A DNA stretch of 6,423 nucleotides from Hyphomicrobiales bacterium (GTDB lineage Bacteria; Pseudomonadota; Alphaproteobacteria; Rhizobiales; CAYWUX01). Position 1 is the stretch's first letter; every line of letters begins with the position of its first letter. Shown here one piece after another: positions 1 through 6,232 of the stretch. The notes under the pieces are model-generated. The model saw only the letters and a program-made list of their open reading frames with translations, ran no database searches and was not told the origin of the DNA. The stretch lies in assembly GCA_028279265.1 (NCBI GenBank), contig JANQOC010000477.1:1-6423 (forward strand), in the 5' to 3' direction. The translations under genes and the position numbers were made by a program.

Positions 1-504
1 CTTCCGGTGGTTTTCATCATGATCGGGACGCACTATCCGTTGGCCTTTGCCACGAAGTGGAGTTTTCTGATCATTGCCTTGACCCTGGTCATCGGTGTTG
101 TCATCCGTATTTTTTACAATACGCGCCACCGTGGCGATCCGTCCCCCTGGTGGACCTGGGGTGTGGCACTGGTTTGCGTCATTGGCATCATCTGGTTAAG
201 CACTCTCGGACCCGCCAGGGGTGAGAAAGTTGTGAGCCAGCCTAATGTACAGATATCGATGGATGATGTCGAAGAAGTGATATTTACCCGGTGTGTGATG
301 TGCCATGCAGAAGAACCGGCCTGGGAAAGAATGCCGGTAGCGCCAAAAGGCGTGGAACTGGATGAGGCGGAAAAAATCCGGCGGCAGGCGCGGGAAATTG
401 TGATGCACGCCGTCTGGTCCAACGCCATGCCGCCTGCAAATATTTCGGAGATGGAACCGGAAGAGCGCCAGAAACTGGCAGACTGGTATGCCGGCCTTAA
501 ATAA
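1..504 (+). CDS. puuD: Membrane-bound cytochrome-c urate oxidase (PuuD), C-terminal part; 5' end outside window
   Basis: The reading frame is open from base 1, so the gene is cut by the window edge; the GTG at 7 is internal, not a start. The 167 visible residues give the end of a membrane domain with an HYP motif (residues 11-13), two hydrophobic helices (about 20-39 and 52-68), a linker, then a cytochrome c domain with heme motif CVMCH (98-102, bases 292-306) and a likely distal heme ligand Met143 in NAMPP. This order fits the PuuD family, where a DUF989-type membrane domain oxidises urate to 5-hydroxyisourate and electrons leave through the fused cytochrome c; the heme domain must face the periplasm. 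The adjacent 8-oxoguanine deaminase and purine permease support urate as substrate. It is unrelated to E. coli puuD of putrescine catabolism. The remaining doubt is that most of the catalytic domain is not visible. Confidence 0.85.
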   Translation, partial: LPVVFIMIGTHYPLAFATKWSFLIIALTLVIGVVIRIFYNTRHRGDPSPWWTWGVALVCVIGIIWLSTLGPARGEKVVSQPNVQISMDDVEEVIFTRCVMCHAEEPAWERMPVAPKGVELDEAEKIRRQAREIVMHAVWSNAMPPANISEMEPEERQKLADWYAGLK

Positions 505-521
505 GGGAATTCAAATCCCAA

Positions 522-552
522 AAAAAGCCCGCCTAATCAGGGCGAGCTTTTT
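522..552. terminator. Bidirectional intrinsic terminator between convergent genes
   Basis: Arms 522-533 and 541-552 pair over 12 positions with one C-A mismatch around a 7-nt loop (534-540). The arm read on the + strand ends in T5 and the opposite arm begins with a run of A, so the hairpin has a U-tract on either strand. It starts 17 nt after the puuD stop and lies 28 nt beyond the permease stop, as expected for a shared terminator of two converging genes. Confidence 0.85.
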
Positions 553-580
553 CCAATGTCTGTCAAATTTCTGACTGAAC

Positions 581-1894
581 TCAGATTTCTTCCGGTAATA
601 GCAGGTTTAGAACCACGGCAATAAGAGCTGCGGGAAACAGTCCTGATGTGAGCAGGATTTTCAGCGTTTCCGGTGCGAACTTGACCGCGTCCGGAACCGA
701 TTTCAGGCCAAGCCCAATCGCCAGAGATAAGGCGATAATCATCATGTTTCGCCGGTTCATGTTGACATCGTTCAGTAACTTGATGCCGGCACCGGTAATC
801 ATTCCAAACATGACAATCGCCGCACCTCCGAGAACCGGGTTCGGCATGGCGGCCACAAGGGCACCGATTTTCGGTATCAATCCAGCGGCAATAAGGAAAA
901 TCGCCCCGATTGTCACGACGTGGCGACTCATGACACCGGTCATTGCCACCAGGCCTACATTTTGGCTGTAAGAGGTGTTGGGCATTCCGCCGAACAGTGA
1001 GGCTATTGCGGAACCCAGCCCGTCCGCCATGGTGCCGCCGCTGATCTCTTTGTCAGTGGCATCACGATTGGCACCGCCTTTGGTAATGCCATTGATGTCT
1101 CCGATGGTTTCAATGGCGCTGACCACAGCGATAATACACATACCCAGAATAGCGGCGGTCTGGAAATCAAACCCGTATTTCATGACTTCCGGAATGGCGA
1201 TCCATTGCGCGCTTGCGACATTACTGAAGTTGACCATGCCAAAGGGGATCGCGGCAACATACCCGACCACCAGTCCGATAAGCACTGCGGCTGCAGAAGA
1301 AAATCCTTTAGTGAAGAATTTCAATCCCAGAATGACCAGCAAGGTGAGAAGGGCAAGAGCCCAGTTATGGATTTCACCGAAATCCGGCGGAGGCCTTCCA
1401 GCACCGCCCGCTGCGTACTGAATGCCGACAGGAATGAGCGCCAGGCCGATGGATGCCACAACCAAACCGGTGACCAGCGGCGGAAATAAAAACTTAAGTC
1501 GTCCGATAATTGTTCCGAGAAGGAAATGGAATATTCCACCGATCAAAACCGCGCCGAACAGGGTCGCAAGCGAGGCGCCTTTCACGATGGGAATCATTAT
1601 CGGGATGAATGCAAAACTCGTTCCCTGGACAATCGGTAACCGTGCCCCGATGGGACCGAGTCCGACGGTCTGGATCAATGTTGCAATGCCCGCGGTAAAC
1701 ATCGCCATCTGGATGAGAAAGACCTTGTCTTCGACAGCCAGCGATGCGGCGCCGGCAATGATGATAGGCACCGTCACATTGCCCGCAAACATGGCAAGGA
1801 CATGTTGAATGCCTAAGGGAATGGCCGTCGCCAATGGTGGCGTATCGTCCGGATTGGTGCTGACAAGATGTTCAGCAGCAGTGGTCTCGGTCAT
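581..1894 (-). CDS. NCS2 family purine (xanthine/urate) permease
   Basis: The 437-residue protein is almost entirely hydrophobic and has the usual length for nucleobase:cation symporter-2 (nucleobase-ascorbate transporter) proteins of the inner membrane. Visible family marks are the TM1 His in IQHVLAMFAG (His31), QGTSFAF in TM3 (90-96), the substrate-site Glu in AIETIGD (Glu262), and the signature QNxGxxxxTG at 311-320. The position I align with XanQ Asn93 is Ser93; small hydroxyl residues there have been linked to urate recognition, so urate or urate plus xanthine is favoured over uracil. This is an alignment from memory. The gene converges on the urate oxidase and follows the 8-oxoguanine deaminase on the same strand. 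The ATG start gives a charged, soluble N-terminus of about 22 residues before TM1 and has a G-rich ribosome site 7 nt upstream. The exact substrate is unproven; 8-oxoguanine is another possibility. Confidence 0.9.
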   Translation of the reverse strand: MTETTAAEHLVSTNPDDTPPLATAIPLGIQHVLAMFAGNVTVPIIIAGAASLAVEDKVFLIQMAMFTAGIATLIQTVGLGPIGARLPIVQGTSFAFIPIMIPIVKGASLATLFGAVLIGGIFHFLLGTIIGRLKFLFPPLVTGLVVASIGLALIPVGIQYAAGGAGRPPPDFGEIHNWALALLTLLVILGLKFFTKGFSSAAAVLIGLVVGYVAAIPFGMVNFSNVASAQWIAIPEVMKYGFDFQTAAILGMCIIAVVSAIETIGDINGITKGGANRDATDKEISGGTMADGLGSAIASLFGGMPNTSYSQNVGLVAMTGVMSRHVVTIGAIFLIAAGLIPKIGALVAAMPNPVLGGAAIVMFGMITGAGIKLLNDVNMNRRNMMIIALSLAIGLGLKSVPDAVKFAPETLKILLTSGLFPAALIAVVLNLLLPEEI

Positions 1895-1901
1895 TATTCA
1901 A

Positions 1902-1907
1902 CCCCCC
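1902..1907 (-). promoter_or_regulatory. G6 ribosome-binding site of the purine permease
   Basis: On the - strand a run of six G lies 7 nt before the permease ATG. It can pair only partly with the usual CCUCC anti-Shine-Dalgarno and is unusual in having no A. The gpt gene has the same kind of run (3905-3910). Confidence 0.5.
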
Positions 1908-1930
1908 GTTGTTTCCTGACACCGAATAGA

Positions 1931-1950
1931 CCAAAAGTATATACATTTGG
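1931..1950. promoter_or_regulatory. 20-bp near-perfect palindrome, candidate operator of the purine permease
   Basis: The sequence CCAAAAGTATATACATTTGG matches its own reverse complement at 18 of 20 positions; the only mismatched pair is at positions 6 and 15. The inner GTATATAC is a perfect palindrome. It sits in the 104-bp gap between the 8-oxoguanine deaminase and the permease, 36 nt upstream of the permease ATG. On the - strand its core contains TATACT, which could serve as a -10 element, although no good -35 is correctly spaced. The symmetry suits a dimeric repressor of the GntR or MarR type; the regulator is not in the window. Confidence 0.6.
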
Positions 1951-1998
1951 CCGCCGATTAACCATGGCAAAAGCAGCGGTTCTTTCGGCAATATCCGA

Positions 1999-3372
1999 TC
2001 AATTTTCGACCAGATCAATTGTCAGCCGGCGATGATAGGACAGTAATTCAGACAAATCCTGGTTGACCAGTTGACCTTCTGCAACAACTTGTTTGCCCTG
2101 GACTATTGTGTAGGCGGCATCGAAGGGTCCACAGAAAATCAGGGCTGCAACCGGATCCCATGAACATCCCGCCATGTTTATATGATCCGTGCGAAACGCT
2201 GCAAAGTCTGCGGCTTTTCCGACCTGCAATGAGCCGATGTCTTCGCGATTGAGTACATCGGCACCCCCCAGGGTTGCAATCTTCAATGCTTCCCGGGCCG
2301 TCAGGGCGGATGCCCCCTTCAAAACGCGTTGCAGCAGCAAAGCCTGACGAGCCTCGTTCAGGAGATGGGCACTGTCATTTGATGCCGAACCATCGACGCC
2401 GAGTCCGACACGGACGCCTGCATCGATCATTTCCCTGACTGGCGCAATACCGCTGGCCAACCGCATATTAGAGCATGGACAGTGGGCGACACCGGTTTCG
2501 GTCTTGGCAAAGAGTTGGATTTCCTCGGTATCGAGTTGAACACAATGTGCATGCCAGACGTCGGAACCCGTCCATCCGAGAGTTTGAATATATTCTCCAG
2601 GGCGCATACCAAACTTTTCCTGGCTATATTTGATATCTTCGACGTTTTCAGCCAGATGGGTGTGCAGCCCGACACTGAATTTACGTGCCATCTCAGAACT
2701 ATCTCGCATCAATTTCTGGCTAACGGAGAAGGGTGAACAAGGGGCCAGGGCAATCCGTATCATGGCAAAGGGAGATGAATCATGATGTGTTTCTATGACC
2801 CGGATGCAATCCTGAAGAATTGCTTCTTCATCTTCCACCAGAACATCCGGAGGCAATCCGCCGGAACTCTCTCCGATGCTCATGGATCCCCTTGTGGCGT
2901 GAAATCTCAGTCCAATATCCTGTGCCGCCCTGATTTCATCGTCCAGCCGGGCATCATTTGGAAACAGGTACAGATGGTCGGAACTCGTTGTGCATCCACT
3001 TAGTGCAAGTTCCGCCAGACCCACCCGTGCCGAACTGTAGATGTGATCCGCACCGAGCTTCCCCCAGATCGGGTAAAGCGTCTGGAGCCAGCCGAACAGG
3101 GGCGCGTCCTGAGAGCCCGGGACAACGCGTGTGAGATTCTGATAGAGGTGATGATGTGTATTTACGAGCCCCGGGATGACCACATGTCCGGAGAGATCCA
3201 GAATTTCATCAGCCTGAGTTGGCAAATCCGAAGTGACGCCCAGCTGTTCAATGATGCCGTCGCGACAAAACAAAGCGGCATCCTGTAATTCGACTTCAAA
3301 CTCCTCGCCCGTCAGTGAGTCTCTCTGCAATGTAAAAAGGTGACTGATATTTTTTACAAGCAGAGTAGACAT
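1999..3372 (-). CDS. 8-oxoguanine deaminase (amidohydrolase superfamily)
   Basis: This 457-residue metal-dependent hydrolase is expected to convert 8-oxoguanine to urate and ammonia in the cytoplasm. It belongs to the COG0402 amidohydrolases. Metal and catalytic residues are visible in order: HxH (His73, His75) after the first strand, His239 and Glu242 in HTHLAEN, His276 in HAHCV, and Asp327 in GVDGSASND. Blocks close to the characterised Pseudomonas enzyme (as I recall it) are PLFGWLQTLYPIW (91-103), LSGCTTSSDHLYLFP (124-138), RGSMSIGESSGGLPP (161-175), ALAPCSPFSV and LNEARQALLLQR; these set it apart from guanine deaminase and from AtzB/TrzN hydrolases, which older annotation may name instead. 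The ATG lies 16 nt after the gpt stop, so the two are probably cotranscribed and perhaps translationally coupled. The ribosome site is weak, an AGG overlapping the gpt stop codon. The product urate links it to the neighbouring permease and PuuD. Confidence 0.92.
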   Translation of the reverse strand: MSTLLVKNISHLFTLQRDSLTGEEFEVELQDAALFCRDGIIEQLGVTSDLPTQADEILDLSGHVVIPGLVNTHHHLYQNLTRVVPGSQDAPLFGWLQTLYPIWGKLGADHIYSSARVGLAELALSGCTTSSDHLYLFPNDARLDDEIRAAQDIGLRFHATRGSMSIGESSGGLPPDVLVEDEEAILQDCIRVIETHHDSSPFAMIRIALAPCSPFSVSQKLMRDSSEMARKFSVGLHTHLAENVEDIKYSQEKFGMRPGEYIQTLGWTGSDVWHAHCVQLDTEEIQLFAKTETGVAHCPCSNMRLASGIAPVREMIDAGVRVGLGVDGSASNDSAHLLNEARQALLLQRVLKGASALTAREALKIATLGGADVLNREDIGSLQVGKAADFAAFRTDHINMAGCSWDPVAALIFCGPFDAAYTIVQGKQVVAEGQLVNQDLSELLSYHRRLTIDLVEN

Positions 3373-3388
3373 GATTTATCGCTTCGAC

Positions 3389-3895
3389 CTAGTCCGGTGA
3401 CTTCACGATTGGAGGGGCAAACTGAAGCTCCAGATCCCAGGGAAAATAAATCCAGGTGTCCTGGGATACCGCCGTCACATAGGTATCGATCAGGCTGCTG
3501 CCCATGGGTTTGGCATAGACCGTTGCAAAGTGAGCCTTGGGAAGCATTTCACGCACACATTTGGCAGTTTTTCCCGTATCGACCAGGTCGTCTATTACCA
3601 GGATGTCTTCGCCACCGTCGCCACCCAATTCCAGAATATCGCTGGAGATGTGCTTCAGGACCTGTAGATCCCCCTGATCTTTGTAGTCGTGGTAAGAGGC
3701 AACACAGACCGTATCGATGACCCTGATTTCCAGTTCGCGCGCAACGATGGCAGCCGGAACAATGCCGCCCCGTGTAATACAGATTAAAGCCTTATACCGT
3801 CCTTTTTCCGGGGACAGACGCCAGGCAAGGGCCTTGGCATCGCGATGAAACTGCTCCCATGAAACCGGAAAGCTCTTTTGCGGTTGTGTGTTCAT
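3389..3895 (-). CDS. gpt: Xanthine-guanine phosphoribosyltransferase
   Basis: The 168-residue protein transfers the phosphoribosyl group of PRPP to xanthine or guanine (and weakly hypoxanthine), giving XMP or GMP. It closely follows E. coli Gpt (152 aa): TRGG (41-44), DTVCVASY (61-68), the PRPP-binding loop ILVIDDLVDTGKT (98-110) with Asp102/Asp103, KAHF.TVYAKP with the purine-contacting Lys129, and DTWI with Trp148 stacking on the base, followed by PWD. It is slightly longer than the E. coli enzyme, with a short N-terminal extension and an acidic glycine-rich insert (about 84-96) just before the PRPP loop. The ATG has a G6 run 9 nt upstream. It is the first gene before the 8-oxoguanine deaminase, 16 nt apart, and is separated from the upstream crotonase by 108 bp, so the transcript probably begins in that gap. 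Salvage of intact guanine/xanthine next to disposal of oxidised guanine is a coherent pairing. Confidence 0.95.
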   Translation of the reverse strand: MNTQPQKSFPVSWEQFHRDAKALAWRLSPEKGRYKALICITRGGIVPAAIVARELEIRVIDTVCVASYHDYKDQGDLQVLKHISSDILELGGDGGEDILVIDDLVDTGKTAKCVREMLPKAHFATVYAKPMGSSLIDTYVTAVSQDTWIYFPWDLELQFAPPIVKSPD

Positions 3896-4003
3896 TGATT
3901 TTGTCCCCCCATCATTTTCGAAATCCTGTTTGTTGCTGCTTAGGCTGGTTGTCGGTGAATTTATTCTATGACGGGATAATGTAATGGTGGCTACCCGTTG
4001 TGA
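3896..4003. other. Intergenic gap between the crotonase and gpt
   Basis: This 108-bp gap must hold the gpt/8-oxoguanine deaminase promoter if that pair is not read through from the CoA-transferase operon. I see no convincing -35/-10 pair on the - strand and no T-tailed terminator for the upstream operon. A 5-bp inverted repeat (ACGGG at 3971-3975 and CCCGT at 3994-3998) is too short to call. The 20-bp palindrome found before the permease is not repeated here. Confidence 0.4.
3905..3910 (-). promoter_or_regulatory. G6 ribosome-binding site of gpt
   Basis: A run of six G on the - strand is placed 9 nt before the gpt ATG, at normal Shine-Dalgarno distance. It resembles the run before the permease (1902-1907), and no better AGGAG-like site is present before this start. 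Confidence 0.5.
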
Positions 4004-4792
4004 CTACTGTCCCTTGAACTCGGGTTTGCGCTTTTCCATAAACGCGCGGCGACCTTCTATATAGTCCTCGCTGTCAAAGCAGGCTTGAACCATCTTATCG
4101 ATAAGCTCCAGATCCGGCGTATCAGGAGATTTGAAAATTTCCTGTGCCGATGCTTTTATCGCGGCCATGGTTAGCGGCGCATTTTCTGAAATGCGTCTGG
4201 TATAGTCGTCCACATAGGCGTCAAGCATTGCTGAAGGTACAACGCGGTTCACCAGTCCCATATCGTAGGCTTCCGCCGCCGTGAACTGACGGGCCGTGAA
4301 AAAGATCTCCATGGTATTTGCGATACCAACCAGGGAGGCCACTCTCTTGACACCGGTGTATCCGTATCCCAGTCCCAGTTTGGCAGCCGGCACACCGAAA
4401 CTCGAACGTTCATCGCAGATTCGGATATCACAGCCGGCAGCGACGTTGACCCCGCCACCGATACAATAGCCGCTTATTTTGGCGATCACCGGTTTTGGAA
4501 AGCCGATGAGCGTTGCCCTGAATTTTTCTGAAGTCCGGTTGTATAATTCAACGCCTTCCTGGGTTGCCCTTTCCGATTCAAACTTCGAAATATCGGCCCC
4601 TGATATGAAGGCTTTTTTTCCGGCCCCGCTGATTACAAGGACGCGAACCTGCGGATCAATGGCCATCTCTTCAATGACCCTTGTTGCTTCCTGCCACATC
4701 TCAAGGGACACGGCGTTCATCTTTTTTGGATTGTTGAATATGATGTGGCCCGTAGAGCCCTTGATCTCGGATATGATTTTATCGTCACTCAA
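4004..4792 (-). CDS. Enoyl-CoA hydratase/isomerase (crotonase) family protein with atypical active site
   Basis: The 262-residue length and fold marks fit the crotonase superfamily: the oxyanion-hole segment SGADISKF (64-71), the second oxyanion loop YCIGGGVNVAAGCDI (109-123), the FGVPAAKLGLGYGYTG segment (132-147), and a C-terminal YIEGRRAFMEKRKPEFKG tail shared with many bacterial members. The usual catalytic glutamates are missing: the position matching rat Glu144 is Asn116 and that matching Glu164 is Ala136. Tyr143 aligns with the Tyr140 region of methylmalonyl-CoA decarboxylase, but that enzyme's His66 is Ala66 here. So the CoA thioester is probably bound while the chemistry may be isomerisation, decarboxylation or C-C cleavage. 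The start is TTG: an in-frame TGA lies 15 nt upstream with no ATG/GTG between, and AAGGA sits 9 nt before the TTG. It follows the CoA-transferase after 53 nt and is probably cotranscribed with it. Confidence 0.88.
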   Translation of the reverse strand: MSDDKIISEIKGSTGHIIFNNPKKMNAVSLEMWQEATRVIEEMAIDPQVRVLVISGAGKKAFISGADISKFESERATQEGVELYNRTSEKFRATLIGFPKPVIAKISGYCIGGGVNVAAGCDIRICDERSSFGVPAAKLGLGYGYTGVKRVASLVGIANTMEIFFTARQFTAAEAYDMGLVNRVVPSAMLDAYVDDYTRRISENAPLTMAAIKASAQEIFKSPDTPDLELIDKMVQACFDSEDYIEGRRAFMEKRKPEFKGQ

Positions 4793-4801
4793 TGGATGTA
4801 T

Positions 4802-4806
4802 TCCTT
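4802..4806 (-). promoter_or_regulatory. Shine-Dalgarno deciding a TTG start for the crotonase
   Basis: On the - strand AAGGA is followed by 9 nt and then TTG (4792-4790). The in-frame stop TGA at 4810-4808 excludes a longer protein, and the first internal ATG (Met25) would remove the first strand of the fold. A nearby ATG at 4811 is out of frame and stops after eight codons. Confidence 0.8.
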
Positions 4807-4845
4807 TTCATAGTGTCCGGAGTTCGAGTTATCGCATTTACAGGA

Positions 4846-6045
4846 TTAAATCACCGATTTTTCACGAAATGCGCTGATCTCTTCATCGCCGTAGCCAAGA
4901 TCTTTTAGAATTTCTTCTGCGTCTTGTCCAAGCAAAGGCGAGGGTTTGACTATCTCACTTCGACTGCGGTTCATCGTTATCGGCTGCCCGACGATCTGTG
5001 TTTGTCCGCGTTCATGGGACGTCACATCCCGGGCAAGTCCCAGTTCCTGCACCTGATCGAGTTCAAAAACTTCCTTGATGTTATTGATTTCACCGCACGG
5101 ACATCCGGCTTCGCTCAATACTTCTATCCATTCAGCCGTTGTTTTTTCGCGCATGTGGGTATTGATCAGGGCATTTAGCGCATCGCGATTATCGGACCTT
5201 TTTTCGCCGGTACTGTAATCTTCGTGTTCAAATTCCGGGCTATCCATAACTTTCTTAAAACGTTCCCATATGGCGCCGCCGGTAATGGCGATATTCATAA
5301 ATCCGTCTTTTGTTTCAAATACCCCGGTCGGGATACTCGTTGGGTGATTGTTTCCGGCTTGTCCCGGCACCTCTGCGTTCATGAGCCAGCGAGCGGCTTG
5401 GAAATCCAGCATGAAAACCTGCGCCTGGAGCAATGATGTCTGCACCCACTGGCCTTTTCCGGACTTCTCCCGCTCCAGGAGCGCCAGCAATATGGCCTGG
5501 GAGCAGAACAGCCCTGCCGTCAGATCTGCTATGGGTATTCCAACGCGCATAGGGCCGCGGCCGGGTTCTCCGGTTATCGACATCAATCCGCCCATTCCCT
5601 GGGCGATTTGATCGAAACCCGGGCGGCCGGCGAGGGAACCGCTTTGCCCAAACCCGGATATTGACGCCAGAATTATCCGATCATTGATGCGGGCGAGGGA
5701 CTCATAGTCAATGCCCAGCCGATTCTTAACGTCGGGACGGTAATTTTCGACAACGATATCTGCCTTACTGACAAGTTTCCGGAATACCTCTAATCCGGAC
5801 GGATCTTTGAGATTCAGTGTCAGGCTACGTTTGTTGCGATGCAGATTCTGAAAATCGGGTCCCTGCCGCGGTCCGCCCATGCCCCCGGATGTGTCGGTTT
5901 CCGGCATTTCGATCTTGATAACATCCGCACCCCAATCGGCCAGCTGCCGGACGGCCGTCGGCCCGGATCTGACACGTGTCAAGTCCAGGACGGTGAAGTT
6001 AGACAAAATGTCGCTAGCAGGTTCGAAGGGCATGTGTCGGTCCAT
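4846..6045 (-). CDS. CaiB/BaiF family (family III) CoA-transferase
   Basis: The 399-residue protein has the usual family length and the marks of family III CoA-transferases: VLDLTRVRSGP near the N-terminus (19-29), LADWGADVIKIE (35-46) for CoA binding, NKRSLTLNLKDPSG (71-84), VVENYRPDV (98-106), GFGQSGSLAGRPGFD (131-145), and the catalytic aspartate Asp174 in GIPIADLTAG, which forms an aspartyl-CoA anhydride/thioester during transfer. The C-terminal half (about 230-360) is the small domain. The acid substrate cannot be read from the sequence; family members act on formate/oxalate, carnitine, succinate/itaconate, bile acids and others. Its downstream partner is a crotonase-like protein, as in the caiB-caiD layout, and a probable transporter gene diverges upstream. 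Start: the ATG at 6045 is preceded only by a weak site, and Met5 (6033) is a fair alternative with TGGATGG upstream of it. Confidence 0.92.
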   Translation of the reverse strand: MDRHMPFEPASDILSNFTVLDLTRVRSGPTAVRQLADWGADVIKIEMPETDTSGGMGGPRQGPDFQNLHRNKRSLTLNLKDPSGLEVFRKLVSKADIVVENYRPDVKNRLGIDYESLARINDRIILASISGFGQSGSLAGRPGFDQIAQGMGGLMSITGEPGRGPMRVGIPIADLTAGLFCSQAILLALLEREKSGKGQWVQTSLLQAQVFMLDFQAARWLMNAEVPGQAGNNHPTSIPTGVFETKDGFMNIAITGGAIWERFKKVMDSPEFEHEDYSTGEKRSDNRDALNALINTHMREKTTAEWIEVLSEAGCPCGEINNIKEVFELDQVQELGLARDVTSHERGQTQIVGQPITMNRSRSEIVKPSPLLGQDAEEILKDLGYGDEEISAFREKSVI

Positions 6046-6093
6046 CCAGGTTGCGGGTTCAATGCGAGCCGGTAAGCTATAATTTGCGGTTAA

Positions 6094-6109
6094 CCATAGA
6101 ATTATATGG
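6094..6109. promoter_or_regulatory. 16-bp near-palindrome over the CoA-transferase promoter
   Basis: CCATAGAATTATATGG matches its reverse complement at 14 of 16 positions (CCATA, AATT and TATGG all symmetrical). It covers the TATAAT element proposed for the - strand operon, the place where a repressor would block transcription. The high A+T makes chance symmetry more likely. Confidence 0.35.
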
Positions 6110-6128
6110 AATTTTCAATAGATGCCAG
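6101..6128 (-). promoter_or_regulatory. Candidate sigma-70-type promoter of the CoA-transferase/crotonase operon
   Basis: On the - strand a perfect -10 hexamer TATAAT (6106-6101) is preceded after 16 nt by CTGGCA (6128-6123), which matches 4 of 6 bases of TTGACA. It would start transcription near 6094, leaving a leader of about 50 nt before the ATG at 6045. No other hexamer pair in this gap is as good on that strand. Confidence 0.45.
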
Positions 6129-6180
6129 TTTAGAAATACTAGTTTTTTAGGATATTGGTCGAAAGTTGATCCGCGTTCGC

Positions 6181-6194
6181 TTGATGCATGTCAA
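6181..6194 (+). promoter_or_regulatory. FNR/FixK-type binding site
   Basis: TTGATGCATGTCAA fits the TTGA-N6-TCAA core of FNR/FixK/Anr-type regulators exactly and the fuller TTGAT-N4-ATCAA consensus at 9 of 10 positions. A TAAGAT hexamer at 6216-6221 (4 of 6 to TATAAT) would put the centre of the box about 40.5 bp before the start site, the class II activator position, for a + strand transcript starting near 6228. If so, oxygen limitation would control the gene at 6343 and possibly the divergent operon. Confidence 0.45.
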
Positions 6195-6232
6195 TTGTTG
6201 CGATCGGTTTGCTGATAAGATCGATATCCGTT

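Noticed and set aside
975..1808. Long + strand reading frames opposite the permease
   Set aside because: They are antisense shadows of a strongly recognisable membrane protein, with low-complexity Pro/Ala/Met translations and no ribosome sites.
1999..3372. Annotation as hydroxydechloroatrazine ethylaminohydrolase (AtzB) or guanine deaminase
   Set aside because: The sequence blocks match 8-oxoguanine deaminase, and the neighbouring urate genes fit its product.
3971..3998. ACGGG/CCCGT inverted repeat after the crotonase stop
   Set aside because: Arms of only 5 bp with an 18-nt loop and no T-tract; not enough for a terminator or operator call.
6134..6147. ACTAGT-centred partial palindrome
   Set aside because: Twelve of 14 positions are symmetrical, but the flanks are simple A and T runs, so symmetry is expected by chance and no promoter element is tied to it.
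6106..6150. A 14-codon + strand reading frame starting at the ATG in 6106-6108
   Set aside because: Very short, no Shine-Dalgarno, and it lies in A+T-rich promoter sequence.
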